Shown: positions 9,189 through 18,682, counted from the first letter of the stretch. The stretch is 64,000 bases of DNA from Chryseosolibacter sp049791675 (GCA_049791675.1 JBARAD010000057.1:1-64000), one strand, 5' to 3'. Translations and numbers: made by a program. Notes: a model not told the origin generated them from the sequence alone.

Positions 9189-12100
9189 ACTTTGCAAATA
9201 AAATGTACATTTTTCCATTAACTTCCACAAGTTCAATATCCCGTATCTCCCCTTTGACATTCAGATCGTGGCCCGACTGAAAAGAAAACTGGCCTTTCTC
9301 CAATATGCCTTTAAAGAACCACCCGTTCGAAGCATCCAATCTTCCAAACTGCGGCTTTACCTGATATTGATTTCCGCCGGCGATCACATCTTCGATACCA
9401 TCATTATCAAAATCGTGGATCAAAAGGCTGTAAACAGAAGAATACTGAGCTTCCGCAGGAAGCTCAACCTTTTTGTATCCGCCTGAATCAGATAACAATA
9501 AGACGGAAGAAAGTAATTTTACCTCATATATTTTTGATTTTTTCAAGTCGGATTCCTGAATAAGTTCGTCGATCGCCTTTTTTCCATATTCACGATAGTA
9601 CAGCAGACTCTTTTTGAATGAAGGCAACTGTGACAGGAACTCGTCCTTATCAACGATCGGATAATACTTTCCATTATAATTTGTGCAGAAGACCTGTTCA
9701 ATGGAACCGTTGCCATCAAAATCATGCACATACATCCTGTCACCAGGTTTAAAGAAAGAATTCAACCCGTGATTACCAAGGACAAAGTCCACTCTTCCAT
9801 CTTGATTAAGATCCCCGCAGGCTGCGTCGTGCCACCAGCCTTCCGTATCCTGAAGTCCAATCTCCGCGGAAATATCAACAAACTTTCCCTTGAGATTTTT
9901 AAGCATTACAATCGGCATCCAGTCACCCACTATCAGAAGATCATTCCATCCGTCGTTGTTATGATCCTGAACTTCAATGTCTGTTACCATGCCGATATCG
10001 AGTAAATCTGCCGCAAATTGGCTAGTCACATCCGTGAATACTCCCTTGCCATCATTTTCAAGCAAGAAGGCCCGGCCTCCCCTTCCGTAAACAAATGGAT
10101 CAAATCTTTCAGCAACCACCAGATCACTGTCGCCATCATTATCAAAGTCGAGCGATCTCACGACACTGGTCGAAAAAAATGTCGTGAACGGCAATGCGTT
10201 CGGCGCTTCCGAAAATTCCCCATTGCCATCGTTAATAAAGATCCTATCGCTTTGGGCTTCAGAGGTTTTGGGAAAAAACTTCCCACCGGTAGCCATATAC
10301 AGATCCAGATCACCGTCGGAATCCACATCCAACATGGCGCCTTTCGTCTCCTCAGAAAGATTGTATCCGGCAATTGCCATGGGGGATGTCGATATTATCT
10401 TATCACCATTAAATTGAATAAACATCCCATCCTGGTTTTTTCCTCCACCAATATAGACCTCATCCTGGCCATCGCCGTTGATATCGCCCTTCAGTAAGGA
10501 AGGCGTTTCATTTCCATACATCATCGGAAGCAGGCGCTCGCGGTTAAAATCAACAAGTCCGCTTCCCTTGTGCTTAAAAACCTCCGAAGATATTTTTTCC
10601 ATCCGGAATTGTTTGGCCTTCGTCTTTTCAATTGGGTGATCTTCGATGACGCTAAGGTCACTGCGCGATAAACTGAGTCTCTTGTTGACCGGAACATTAT
10701 ACAGAACGGAATAACCACTATCTGGCCAGTGTATCTGGAGCGAATCAATCCTCTGAACCCCCGCTCCCAGGCCAAGGGTGATCGCTGGCTGCGAAGAACT
10801 TTGAAATCCTCTTGTTACAAAATTATCTGCCGTAAACAATTTATTGCCGCAGAACGCTCTTATTTCAGAACCTACCGCGAAGGTGTTGTTACCCGCCATC
10901 GCAAGCGCCACACTGATGTTCTTAAGTTTTGATGAGTCTGTATTGTTGCGGTATAACACGGAGGGTGCATTGATATTGTTCACAACCAGGTCGAGGTCGC
11001 CATCATTGTCGAGGTCGCCATAGGCGCTTCCACTGGAATACATAGGCGCGCCAAGCCCCCAGTCTTGCGCAACATTTTTAAAAGTCAGATGGCCGTAATT
11101 CCTGAAGGCGTAATTCGGAAACTCCGATGACGGCATTAAGTCGATCAACTTTACAATTGCATCTTCTTCCTCGCGAATTATTTTCCGGATATTATTGTCG
11201 TCACCCGAATACGCTAAATAGTCACGATCCAGCAGATCTTTATAAATTCCGTTGGCAATAAAGATATCCTTTAACCCGTCGTTATCCATGTCGAAGAGCA
11301 GCGCGCCCCAACTCCACTCGGAAGCGGAAATTCCGGCAAACCTGCCTACTTCAACATATCCGGTCTGGCTTACCTGCTTCTGCAGAACATTTCTCGGGAA
11401 CTGGTGATGATATCCATTTCTTACATTCAATTGGTACTTATCCCAGCTTTCGTAGACGGTTTTTGTTTTCCTCCGACTCAGGGAATCAGGCAACATCTCG
11501 GTGACAAACAGTTCGGGGCGCCCGTCATTGTCGAGGTCGGCAAAATCAGCACCCATCGAACCCATACTGATGGACTGAAAGTAGTCCGTTAATGATTCTT
11601 TGAAAGCGCCATGCTGGTCATTGATGTAGAGGTAGTCCCTTTCAAAAAAATCATTGGATACAAAAATGTCTGTCCATGTATCGTTATTAAAATCACCCAA
11701 TGTGATGCCCAGTCCAAAGCCAATGCTACTACGGTAAATACCTGCCTCCGGGGAATAGTCGCGGAATTTTCCGTCATCATTGATCAGGAATTTGTTTCCG
11801 CCGCCAAGCGGGTCCGGAATGTCACGCTGGTTCTTTACCAGATCGTAATTTCCCACAGACTTTATCGAATTGGTTAACAGATAGCAATCAAGGTCCCCGT
11901 CCTTGTCAAAGTCGAAAAAGGCAGCCTGCACCGACAATCCGGTGATATCAAGGCCAAATTCCTTTGACTTCTCAGTAAAGGTCAAGTCACCATTGTTAAT
12001 AAACAGCTCATTGTTTCTGTTGGGCGTTTCCGGATCCCCGGATTTACATACATAGATATCCAAAAATCCATCCGCATTGACATCAGCGAAGGTAACGCCC

Positions 12101-12432
12101 GTGGACCACACCCCCGGACAGGCAACTCCTGCCTTGTCCGTGATATCCCTGAACACCAGATTGCCTTCATTCAGATATAGCTTGTTGTCTGCCTGATTGC
12201 CGGCAAACAAAATATCCTGCAGTCCATCATTATTGATATCGCCGATCGCCACACCCGCACCGTTGTAAAAGTTTCTGTACGTGTATGGATTCAATCGCTC
12301 CGTGAAGACCAGATCATTGTGGAAATCGACCCCGCTTTGTTTGGTAATATTGGTAAACAGTGCAGGTTCCTTCAACCGGTCATGTGAGCATCCCAACAAA
12401 CAAATACATATCGCTACCGTAAAAACTTTCAT
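9151..12432 (-). CDS. FG-GAP/VCBS repeat lipoprotein with ASPIC/UnbV domain (paralogue 1)
   Basis: 1093 aa. Short signal peptide MKVFTVAICICLLGC with lipobox Cys15. Seven FG-GAP calcium loops (GDINNDGLQD, ADVNADGFLD, FDKDGDLD, GDFNNDTWTD, ADLDNDGRPE, FDMDNDGLKD, GDLDNDGDLD), an ASPIC/UnbV domain at about 510-595 (FAVGSEI, TRGFQSS, IHWPD), then seven more loops (GDINGDGQDE to HDFDNDGIED). This predicts two calcium-stabilised beta-propellers joined by ASPIC. It is the first giant lipoprotein after SusC-SusD, with a terminator-like hairpin just before its start codon, so it may be expressed at a lower level than SusCD. Function beyond surface binding cannot be assigned. Confidence 0.88.
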   Translation of the reverse strand: MKVFTVAICICLLGCSHDRLKEPALFTNITKQSGVDFHNDLVFTERLNPYTYRNFYNGAGVAIGDINNDGLQDILFAGNQADNKLYLNEGNLVFRDITDKAGVACPGVWSTGVTFADVNADGFLDIYVCKSGDPETPNRNNELFINNGDLTFTEKSKEFGLDITGLSVQAAFFDFDKDGDLDCYLLTNSIKSVGNYDLVKNQRDIPDPLGGGNKFLINDDGKFRDYSPEAGIYRSSIGFGLGITLGDFNNDTWTDIFVSNDFFERDYLYINDQHGAFKESLTDYFQSISMGSMGADFADLDNDGRPELFVTEMLPDSLSRRKTKTVYESWDKYQLNVRNGYHHQFPRNVLQKQVSQTGYVEVGRFAGISASEWSWGALLFDMDNDGLKDIFIANGIYKDLLDRDYLAYSGDDNNIRKIIREEEDAIVKLIDLMPSSEFPNYAFRNYGHLTFKNVAQDWGLGAPMYSSGSAYGDLDNDGDLDLVVNNINAPSVLYRNNTDSSKLKNISVALAMAGNNTFAVGSEIRAFCGNKLFTADNFVTRGFQSSSQPAITLGLGAGVQRIDSLQIHWPDSGYSVLYNVPVNKRLSLSRSDLSVIEDHPIEKTKAKQFRMEKISSEVFKHKGSGLVDFNRERLLPMMYGNETPSLLKGDINGDGQDEVYIGGGKNQDGMFIQFNGDKIISTSPMAIAGYNLSEETKGAMLDVDSDGDLDLYMATGGKFFPKTSEAQSDRIFINDGNGEFSEAPNALPFTTFFSTSVVRSLDFDNDGDSDLVVAERFDPFVYGRGGRAFLLENDGKGVFTDVTSQFAADLLDIGMVTDIEVQDHNNDGWNDLLIVGDWMPIVMLKNLKGKFVDISAEIGLQDTEGWWHDAACGDLNQDGRVDFVLGNHGLNSFFKPGDRMYVHDFDGNGSIEQVFCTNYNGKYYPIVDKDEFLSQLPSFKKSLLYYREYGKKAIDELIQESDLKKSKIYEVKLLSSVLLLSDSGGYKKVELPAEAQYSSVYSLLIHDFDNDGIEDVIAGGNQYQVKPQFGRLDASNGWFFKGILEKGQFSFQSGHDLNVKGEIRDIELVEVNGKMYILFAKYDDDLEIYKIAH

Positions 12433-12435
12433 TGC

Positions 12436-12472
12436 TCAAAATAAAATAGCGTCCAACCGAAGTCAGACGCTA
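12436..12472 (-). terminator. UUCG-capped hairpin between susD and the VCBS genes
   Basis: On the minus strand an 8-bp perfect stem (ATAGCGTC / GACGCTAT) continues through four more pairs (two G-U wobbles) to a TTCG tetraloop, giving about 12 bp in all. It is followed directly by TTTATTTTG and then the ATG of the next gene at 12432. Stem, stable tetraloop and U-rich tail fit an intrinsic terminator or attenuator that allows only partial read-through. Confidence 0.6.
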
Positions 12473-12505
12473 TCAAAATTACAAACTAAGTGGTTAAACT
12501 TATAA

Positions 12506-14047
12506 TCAGTAGCCCGTGTTTTGTGTCAACGGATTGGCAGTAGAGGCTGTGGCCTGCATCTGCTGAAGCGGAATCGGGAAGATAATTTTGTGAGCATCCG
12601 AATGTGCTGGCTTTTCCCACCACGCATTGCCCCAGGCGCCAAACCGGATCAGGTCCGTCCGTCTCAGGGCCTCGATGAAGAGTTCTCTGCCGCGTTCAGC
12701 AAGCATCTGACCTTCAGTCATGGAAGTAAACCCGTCAACGCCTGCCCTTTCGCGGATCTCATTCACCAGGCCCAATGTAGTTCCATCGCTGAAGTTGTTT
12801 CCATTCAACCGCGCAACAGCTTCTGCCTTGTTTAACAATACTTCTCCATACCTCAGGAGCGGGTAATCGTTATCCATATTGCTGTTCTGGGGAACTTTAA
12901 AGCTGAACTTACCAAGCCTTGCTCCACCCTGACGGGATGAATTGGGGAACATTTCATTAATAAACGGAGTATAGTTTACCGGAGGACCATCTGGATCAGC
13001 CTTGTCAAAAGCAAGATCGAGCACGGGATTACCGTTCTGATCCAATTGGGGGCCGGTAATAAAGTTATTGGCTTTTCTTTCATCCGTGTCTTCATATGAA
13101 TTGTAAAATTCCTCCATCGCAGCATACCCGTTCCAGGGTTGTTCTGCAAGCCGGAAAGTCAATTGACTCGGATAATGAAGCGTCATTTGAGCGATGTTCA
13201 TGCCTGTACCGGTAGCCTCATCAAACGTGGCAACGAAAATATGTTCAACGTTATCGACGTTGTCTGGCGCAAAAACATCCTTATACTCAGGTGACAGGCT
13301 ATAAAGCCCTGAATTGATCACTTCATCAGCGGCATCAATGGCGTCCTGGTACCGCGGTGCGCCACCGGTGTAGATGTGCGCATTCAGGTAAAGCCTGGAA
13401 AGCAGCGCATATGCTGCGAATTGGTTTACCCTTCCATACTCAGCTTTGGCGGTAGGCAGGTCCGGTATCGCCGCCAGCAACTCGGATTCAATGAAATTGA
13501 AGACCTGAGGACGCTGAGATTGCGGAGCATCGCCGCCTGCGCTGGTAACAATCTTTACATTGCCAAAAAGGTCCATTAACCTCCAGTAAAAGTATGCTCT
13601 CAGTGTTCTTAACTGAGCAATACTTGCCGCATTCATGCCATCATTATCCAGCAGGTCATTGCACTGGAATATGCCGTTGTAGGCCTGTGACCATGCGTCG
13701 TTGATGGAAACGGTCTGAGGAGAAAACTCGTGACGGTGCATTCTGATATAATCTCCACCGTCAAACCAGTCACCTCCTTTTTGCGTGATAACCACTTCGT
13801 CGCTGGACAATTCCTGCACCTGGAAGAAGCCACCGTTCGTTGCCGTACCGGGTAACAATCTTGAGAACGCATCTGACAGCCCATCATTCGGACTGGCCTT
13901 GTTCACATTGTTCTTGATACCGACCCCTTGATTTGCAGGGTCAAAATCCTTGGTGAAATCACCTTTGATCTCTTCGTCAAGGTCATTACAGGACACCGCT
14001 CCAATAAACAGCGTTGAAATGAGTGTATATTTTAATAAATCTTTCAT
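12506..14047 (-). CDS. SusD/RagB family outer-membrane nutrient-binding lipoprotein
   Basis: 513 aa from the ATG at 14047; the longer frame to 14086 would overlap the SusC gene and lacks a signal peptide at its start. Signal peptide MKDLLKYTLISTLFIGAVSC with lipobox Cys20. The mature protein shows SusD features: an early helical region with NDAWSQAYNGIFQCNDLL and LRTLRAYFYWRLMDLFG, and the C-terminal LLRYGEVLLNKAEAVARLNG ... INEIRERAG-like segment (here VNEIRERAGV). SusD proteins sit as a lid on the SusC barrel and bind oligosaccharides at the cell surface. It lies 19 bp after SusC, so the two are co-transcribed. Confidence 0.93.
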   Translation of the reverse strand: MKDLLKYTLISTLFIGAVSCNDLDEEIKGDFTKDFDPANQGVGIKNNVNKASPNDGLSDAFSRLLPGTATNGGFFQVQELSSDEVVITQKGGDWFDGGDYIRMHRHEFSPQTVSINDAWSQAYNGIFQCNDLLDNDGMNAASIAQLRTLRAYFYWRLMDLFGNVKIVTSAGGDAPQSQRPQVFNFIESELLAAIPDLPTAKAEYGRVNQFAAYALLSRLYLNAHIYTGGAPRYQDAIDAADEVINSGLYSLSPEYKDVFAPDNVDNVEHIFVATFDEATGTGMNIAQMTLHYPSQLTFRLAEQPWNGYAAMEEFYNSYEDTDERKANNFITGPQLDQNGNPVLDLAFDKADPDGPPVNYTPFINEMFPNSSRQGGARLGKFSFKVPQNSNMDNDYPLLRYGEVLLNKAEAVARLNGNNFSDGTTLGLVNEIRERAGVDGFTSMTEGQMLAERGRELFIEALRRTDLIRFGAWGNAWWEKPAHSDAHKIIFPIPLQQMQATASTANPLTQNTGY

Positions 14048-14066
14048 ATGTCTCTTTCGCTTATTA

Positions 14067-17042
14067 TTAAAGACCAATATTAACACCTAAAGTAAATGTT
14101 CTTGCAGTGAAGTAACTGTTCCGCCGGTCGAGACCAGGCGCCAGAACATCAGGGGTTGAAAGATCGAGAAACCCACCATTGTCAATCGCTCCGTAATCCT
14201 GCAGCACGGGTTCTGGATCAATTCCGGTGTAATTCGTAATCACAAATGCGTTTTGCACGTTGGCGTAAATCCTGAAGCTCCTGATGACGCTTGTCGAAGC
14301 ATTCTTGATGTTATATCCAACTGTCACGTTATCCAGTTTGAAGAAGTCTGCCTTTTCTACATAGAGCGAACTGAATTGAGCGGATGTAAGACCATCCACT
14401 GCCTTATCTGTGATCACTCTGTTATACGAGTTGATCGCACCCGGATCTATCGGCTCATAGAAGGCGCGGAAGGTGTTGACGAGACTGTGACCAAACGCGC
14501 CTCTGAAGAAGGCATTGAAATCCCAGTTCCCAACAGTCACCTGGTTGGTAAATCCCAGCTCCAGGCTAGGAAGACCTTTTCCCAGTTCGCGGAAATCACC
14601 TTCGGGCAGCAGCGCTGATCCCTGGTTGGAAATCACCTGTCCATCTCCATTCAAGTCAGAAAAGACCGGACGGCCTCCTTCGTTGGCCTCCGTGGAAGCG
14701 TCATCTGTGGTGACACCGGAAAAGACAGGGCCCCATATCTGACCAATTTCCTCTCCTACTGCTACCCGGATCATGCTTGTTCCGTTCTGGCCTGGAGCGC
14801 CAAGGTCAGCGCGCATTTCCTCGTCATTAATATAGGACTCAAGCGTAGTCTTGTAAGTGCTCAACACGATTCCCGGATTCCACCGGACCCGGCCAAACTC
14901 AACCGCATTGTAATTCAGGGAAAGCTCGATACCATTGGTCTTCAGTGATCCCGCATTTTCAAATCGACGGCCGGACGGATAAACAGCAACGTCTACATTC
15001 CTTTCCAGGATAAAGTCTTTGATATCCCGCGTATACACATCGAGGGCGCCCATCAGCTTCCCGCCCAATCCAAAATCCAGTCCAAGGTTGATCTCAGATT
15101 TCTGCTCCCACTTCAGATCGCGGTTAGCATCCCTTGTTTTGGTAACAGTACCACCGGATTGAAAATCATAGGTGTACTGATCCTGTGCCAGACCCGTTTC
15201 ATTGGGAAGCGATCCAGTCACGCCATACCCTACTCTGAATTTCAGAACATCCACGTTGTTGATGTCCAGATACCTGTTCAGGTCAACACCCAGACCGACG
15301 GCCGGGAAAACGCCCCATTGGTTGTCAGCACCTAATTTTGTAGAGCCTTCCCTTCTGACGGAAGCGTTAAAGAAAATCGCATTGTCAAAGCCAAGATTCA
15401 CCCTTGCAAAATAGGCGATTATACGGCTGTTGGGAGAACGGCTGCTGTTAATGTCCACGAGACTGGCAAGGCCTGAAAGCCTGTCGCCGGAAGTTTCCAG
15501 TGCATAATATCCAAGTTCATCGCTCGGGAAATTGCCAAGGGATAAAAAGAAGTCTTCAAACTGATCCTCCTGAAACGAATATCCCGCCGACACATCCATG
15601 TTCATCTTGCTGAAGGATTTTGAGTATGTAGCATACCCTTCAAAGAGTGAGAAGCTTCTGTCGGAGGTGTATCGTCTTGCCAGACCACCGCGGTTCAATC
15701 CACGGAACAGTGAGTTTCTGGAATAGTACTCACCATTGAGGTTATTTTCATATTGCTGACCATAGTTGGCGGTCAGCGTCAGGTTGTCGAGGATGGCGTA
15801 GTCTACCTTTGCATTGAAATTGAGATTCTTTCTCTTGCCCTCATTAACGTTCTGATTCAGGATAGCCACCGGGTTGAAGTTATCAAAGAGGATAGCCTGA
15901 TAGTAATCGCCGTTGTCAAACCTGATAGGCGCCGTTGGATTGAACAGCACCCCATAACGAAGGGCTTCATTGAATGAGAAGTCACTTTTCCGGTTCGTCA
16001 GCGCCATGTTTAAATCAAACTTGAGCTTATTATTCAAGGTATTGTGGGTGAAATTCGCCCTGGCGTTGATTTGATCGAAACCGGATTTTTCAAGGATGCC
16101 TTCGACATTCCGGAAGTTGGTGGATACCCTGAAGGTGGTAGACTCGTTACCACCGGATAAGGCGATGTTATGAACGTGTGAAATTCCGGTGCGGGTAACT
16201 TCATCCACCCAGTCTGTTTCCGAACCAAGGTCGTTACCGCCCGCAGCGACATATTCCGATGGCGTCATGATGGGCTGAGTGCGTGCAATGGTTGCCGCTG
16301 AAACATAACCGTTATAGGAAGTTGAAAGACCTCCTGCCCTGCTCGATCCGCGTTTCGTAGTTACGAGGATAACGCCGCTGGATCCACGGCTTCCATAAAT
16401 AGCGGCGGCGGATCCGTCTTTAAGAACGTTTATGGATTCAATGTCGTTGGGATCAACGTTATCAAGTGAAGCGCCAATGACACCGTCAATAACAACAAGC
16501 GGTTCTGTATTGGCGCCTACTGTGGAAATCCCGCGCAGGCGTATCGTAGAATTTCGGTTTGGGTCACCCCCCCTGTTATACACGCTCAGGCCTGGAACCT
16601 TGCCCTGCAGCAATTGCGTAGGATCATTGATATTGCCTTTGTTAAATTCAGCTTCATCAAGCTCTACGACAGAACTGGTGATCTCCTTCTTTTCCTGCGT
16701 TCCATAACCCACCACGACCACTTCATCGAGTGACGTTACATCCGGTGTCATGGCCACATTGATTGAGCTCTGGTTACCTACAGCTATTTCCTGCCCTGCA
16801 AATCCAACAAAAGAGAAAACCAATGTTGCATTCTCTGCCACATTGATGGAGAAGTTACCATCGATGTCGCTCACAGTACCATTGGTGGTACCCTTTTCAA
16901 CTACGTTGACACCGGGGATGCCGGATCCATCGTCTTGGGAGGTTACTTGGCCGGTTACATTTCTTTGCGACCACGCGGTAGTGGTGATCACCAGAAGAAG
17001 AACCGTTAAATACCTGCTTAAAGACAAGTAAAGTTTATACAT
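14067..17042 (-). CDS. SusC/RagA family TonB-dependent outer-membrane transporter
   Basis: 991 aa. Signal peptide ends near TTTAWSQ. Next comes a carboxypeptidase-D-regulatory-like domain (VTGQVTSQDDGSGIPGVNVV, about residues 28-100). The TonB plug follows with the SusC hallmark DEVVVVGYGTQEKKEITSSV and SINVLKDGSAAAIYGSRGS, and then a long beta-barrel ending in an aromatic-rich strand (SYFTARTFTLGVNIGL). No N-terminal STN extension is present, so signalling through an anti-sigma factor is not expected; the divergent LacI regulator is the likely control. First gene of the minus-strand run and partner of SusD. The substrate is probably an oligosaccharide, and an alpha-glucan type is suggested by the adjacent GH31. 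Confidence 0.95.
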   Translation of the reverse strand: MYKLYLSLSRYLTVLLLVITTTAWSQRNVTGQVTSQDDGSGIPGVNVVEKGTTNGTVSDIDGNFSINVAENATLVFSFVGFAGQEIAVGNQSSINVAMTPDVTSLDEVVVVGYGTQEKKEITSSVVELDEAEFNKGNINDPTQLLQGKVPGLSVYNRGGDPNRNSTIRLRGISTVGANTEPLVVIDGVIGASLDNVDPNDIESINVLKDGSAAAIYGSRGSSGVILVTTKRGSSRAGGLSTSYNGYVSAATIARTQPIMTPSEYVAAGGNDLGSETDWVDEVTRTGISHVHNIALSGGNESTTFRVSTNFRNVEGILEKSGFDQINARANFTHNTLNNKLKFDLNMALTNRKSDFSFNEALRYGVLFNPTAPIRFDNGDYYQAILFDNFNPVAILNQNVNEGKRKNLNFNAKVDYAILDNLTLTANYGQQYENNLNGEYYSRNSLFRGLNRGGLARRYTSDRSFSLFEGYATYSKSFSKMNMDVSAGYSFQEDQFEDFFLSLGNFPSDELGYYALETSGDRLSGLASLVDINSSRSPNSRIIAYFARVNLGFDNAIFFNASVRREGSTKLGADNQWGVFPAVGLGVDLNRYLDINNVDVLKFRVGYGVTGSLPNETGLAQDQYTYDFQSGGTVTKTRDANRDLKWEQKSEINLGLDFGLGGKLMGALDVYTRDIKDFILERNVDVAVYPSGRRFENAGSLKTNGIELSLNYNAVEFGRVRWNPGIVLSTYKTTLESYINDEEMRADLGAPGQNGTSMIRVAVGEEIGQIWGPVFSGVTTDDASTEANEGGRPVFSDLNGDGQVISNQGSALLPEGDFRELGKGLPSLELGFTNQVTVGNWDFNAFFRGAFGHSLVNTFRAFYEPIDPGAINSYNRVITDKAVDGLTSAQFSSLYVEKADFFKLDNVTVGYNIKNASTSVIRSFRIYANVQNAFVITNYTGIDPEPVLQDYGAIDNGGFLDLSTPDVLAPGLDRRNSYFTARTFTLGVNIGL

Positions 17043-17174
17043 ACGGTTTGGGTTTGGGTTAATGAATACACATTTCGAAAATCAGTCAGATTCCAACAAA
17101 ATGCTTGAAAAGATAACTAGAACGGCTTTAAAAAGCATTAAAAAGCTTCTTTTTTTTTCACCGGAATCGAATGC

Positions 17175-17186
17175 GCGAACGTTTGC
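17175..17186. promoter_or_regulatory. LacI-type operator candidate upstream of susC
   Basis: GCGAACGTTTGC is a 12-bp near-palindrome (five of six pairs) centred on CG, the usual form of LacI/GalR-family operators. Ten of twelve bases match the site in front of pckA at 63154-63165. It is placed about 135 bp upstream of the susC start. Confidence 0.45.
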
Positions 17187-17380
17187 TGCAACGGTTGGCG
17201 TTGCCTGGTCCCGAAGAAGACCATCGCCTTAGGGGTGCCTTGCCGGTTATTGACAACCATATCCCTATTCGTCCGGCCTCGCGGTTGATCCTCTTTTAAA
17301 AACCATCAAACGAATTCCGGAATCACTGAGCCGAATTGTATGCTATACTTGCCATTTGCCGAGCACCGCAACGAAAAGTG

Positions 17381-17394
17381 TGGTAATATTACCA
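17381..17394. promoter_or_regulatory. 14-bp perfect palindrome upstream of lacI
   Basis: TGGTAATATTACCA is a perfect dyad 125 bp before the lacI start. It differs from the CG-centred sites nearby, so it may bind a different regulator or be a structural element. Confidence 0.4.
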
Positions 17395-17423
17395 TTTCAA
17401 ACGATTGCGGTTCTTCTTCAAAT

Positions 17424-17437
17424 TTGTTGCGCAACAA
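17424..17437. promoter_or_regulatory. CG-centred 14-bp perfect palindrome, likely LacI-family operator
   Basis: TTGTTGCGCAACAA is a perfect CG-centred dyad 82 bp upstream of the lacI start. Further TTGC half-sites (GTTGCGAAGC, GTTGCAAAG) follow at once. The form fits an operator for the LacI protein encoded just downstream, suggesting autoregulation. Confidence 0.55.
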
Positions 17438-17518
17438 GTTGCGAAGCTGTTGCAAAGAGTATAACTTGCCAAAAATTTCGGCTGCACAGACTAAATCTGC
17501 AGTTAAATACAGTCACAT

Positions 17519-18565
17519 ATGAAATACAATCAGGTTACCATCAAAGACATCGCCCGCGAACTGGGAATCTCCCCTTCTACGGTATCCAGGGCGCTAAAAG
17601 ACCACCCCGATATCAGTCCGGAAACGAAAAAGGCCGTCAACGAGCTGGCTGAGAAATTAAATTATCAACCCAACATCGTTGCCCTGAGTTTACGGCAAAG
17701 CAAAACCAATACGATCGGCGTCGTCATCCCCGAGCTCGTTCACTTCTTCTTCTCCACTGTCATCAGCGGTATTGAAGATGTCGCCTACAGCGCGGGTTAT
17801 AATGTCATCATTACGCAGTCGAACGAATCGCTGCAACGGGAAAAAACGGATATCAAAGCACTCTTCAACAGCCGCGTGGATGGTATGCTTATCTCTGTGT
17901 CACGCGAAACCAATAACTTCGATCACATCGACAACATCCTCGCAAAAGGTGTCCCGATGGTCTTCTTTGACCGCGTATATGATACGCCGAGCTCAAGCAA
18001 GATCATCGTCGATGATCTCAGCGGGGCGAAAGAAGCAACGTCACACCTGATTGAACAGGGATGTAAACGCATCGCCCACCTGGAAGGACCTCCAAACCTC
18101 GAGATCACCAAACAGCGACTTGAAGGATATATCCAGGCGCATAAAGAGCACAACGTAGCGATTGATCAGAACCTCATCATGCCGTGCCCGCTCGGCACCA
18201 TTGAAGAAGGTAAATCAGCGACCCAAAAACTGCTCGCGCAATCCCCCCGGCCTGATGCGATCTTTGCTACCAATGACCCTGCAGCGATGGGCGCCATGCA
18301 GGCGATCAAAGAAGCTGGTCTCAAAATTCCTCAGGATGTTGCGGTGGTTGGTTTCAGTAACTGGTTCTTTACAGCGCTTCTTGATCCGCCGCTGACTTCA
18401 GTGGATCAACCCGGTTTTGAAATGGGACAGGAGGCCGCAAAACTCCTGATCCGTCAGATAGAGATCAGAACAAAAGACAGGGATGCTGTCGTTGAACCGG
18501 AAACAAAGATCCTGAAGACCAGGCTCATTGTCAGGGAATCTTCCCTGAAGAAGGGCAAGAAGTAA
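17519..18565 (+). CDS. LacI-family transcriptional regulator of the utilisation locus
   Basis: 348 aa, ATG start. The N-terminal helix-turn-helix is clear (TIKDIARELGISPSTVSRAL, residues 7-26), followed by the hinge region LNYQPNIVALSLRQ. The periplasmic-binding-protein-like sensor domain fills about 60-340 (TIGVVIPEL, DGMLISVS, IFATNDPAAMGAMQAI, VAVVGFSN). It is a cytoplasmic DNA-binding dimer controlled by a small sugar. Transcribed away from SusC and towards GH31 and the MFS transporter, it probably controls both sides through the dyads in 17043-17518. Its stop codon lies inside the first unit of a 7-bp repeat array. Confidence 0.93.
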   Translation: MKYNQVTIKDIARELGISPSTVSRALKDHPDISPETKKAVNELAEKLNYQPNIVALSLRQSKTNTIGVVIPELVHFFFSTVISGIEDVAYSAGYNVIITQSNESLQREKTDIKALFNSRVDGMLISVSRETNNFDHIDNILAKGVPMVFFDRVYDTPSSSKIIVDDLSGAKEATSHLIEQGCKRIAHLEGPPNLEITKQRLEGYIQAHKEHNVAIDQNLIMPCPLGTIEEGKSATQKLLAQSPRPDAIFATNDPAAMGAMQAIKEAGLKIPQDVAVVGFSNWFFTALLDPPLTSVDQPGFEMGQEAAKLLIRQIEIRTKDRDAVVEPETKILKTRLIVRESSLKKGKK

Positions 18566-18616
18566 TCAGTAATCAGTAATCAGTATTCAGTAATCAGTAA
18601 TACGGGTAATCAGTAT
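18561..18616. repeat. 7-bp tandem repeat array (unit AGTAATC) overlapping the lacI stop codon
   Basis: Units in order are AGTAATC x3, AGTATTC, AGTAATC, AGTAATA, then a broken copy (CGGGTAATC AGTATT). The first unit supplies the TAA stop of lacI (18563-18565), so the array joins the coding sequence without a gap. Confidence 0.85.
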
Positions 18617-18621
18617 TGGAC

Positions 18622-18658
18622 ATAATAAACGGTAATCGCAATGGTTACCGTTTATTAT
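18622..18658 (+). terminator. Strong hairpin after lacI
   Basis: A 14-bp perfect stem (ATAATAAACGGTAA / TTACCGTTTATTAT) with a 9-nt loop. The lower stem is A/T-rich and ends in TTTATTATAT, so it could terminate lacI transcription, although a long uninterrupted U-tract is absent. It sits between two 7-bp repeat arrays. Confidence 0.5.
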
Positions 18659-18682
18659 ATCCGGTGATGAATTCACTTCTTT

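Larger units (their letters stand above)
17043..17518. promoter_or_regulatory. Divergent regulatory region between susC and lacI
   Basis: 476 bp with no gene. It holds at least three LacI-like dyads, listed separately, and an A/T-rich stretch (about 17131-17160, with a short AAAAAG/CTTTTT inverted repeat) upstream of susC. No clear TAnnTTTG -7 box was found for either gene; the nearest on the susC side is TATCTTTT. The length and symmetry are consistent with regulated, divergent transcription of the two halves of the utilisation locus. Confidence 0.6.
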
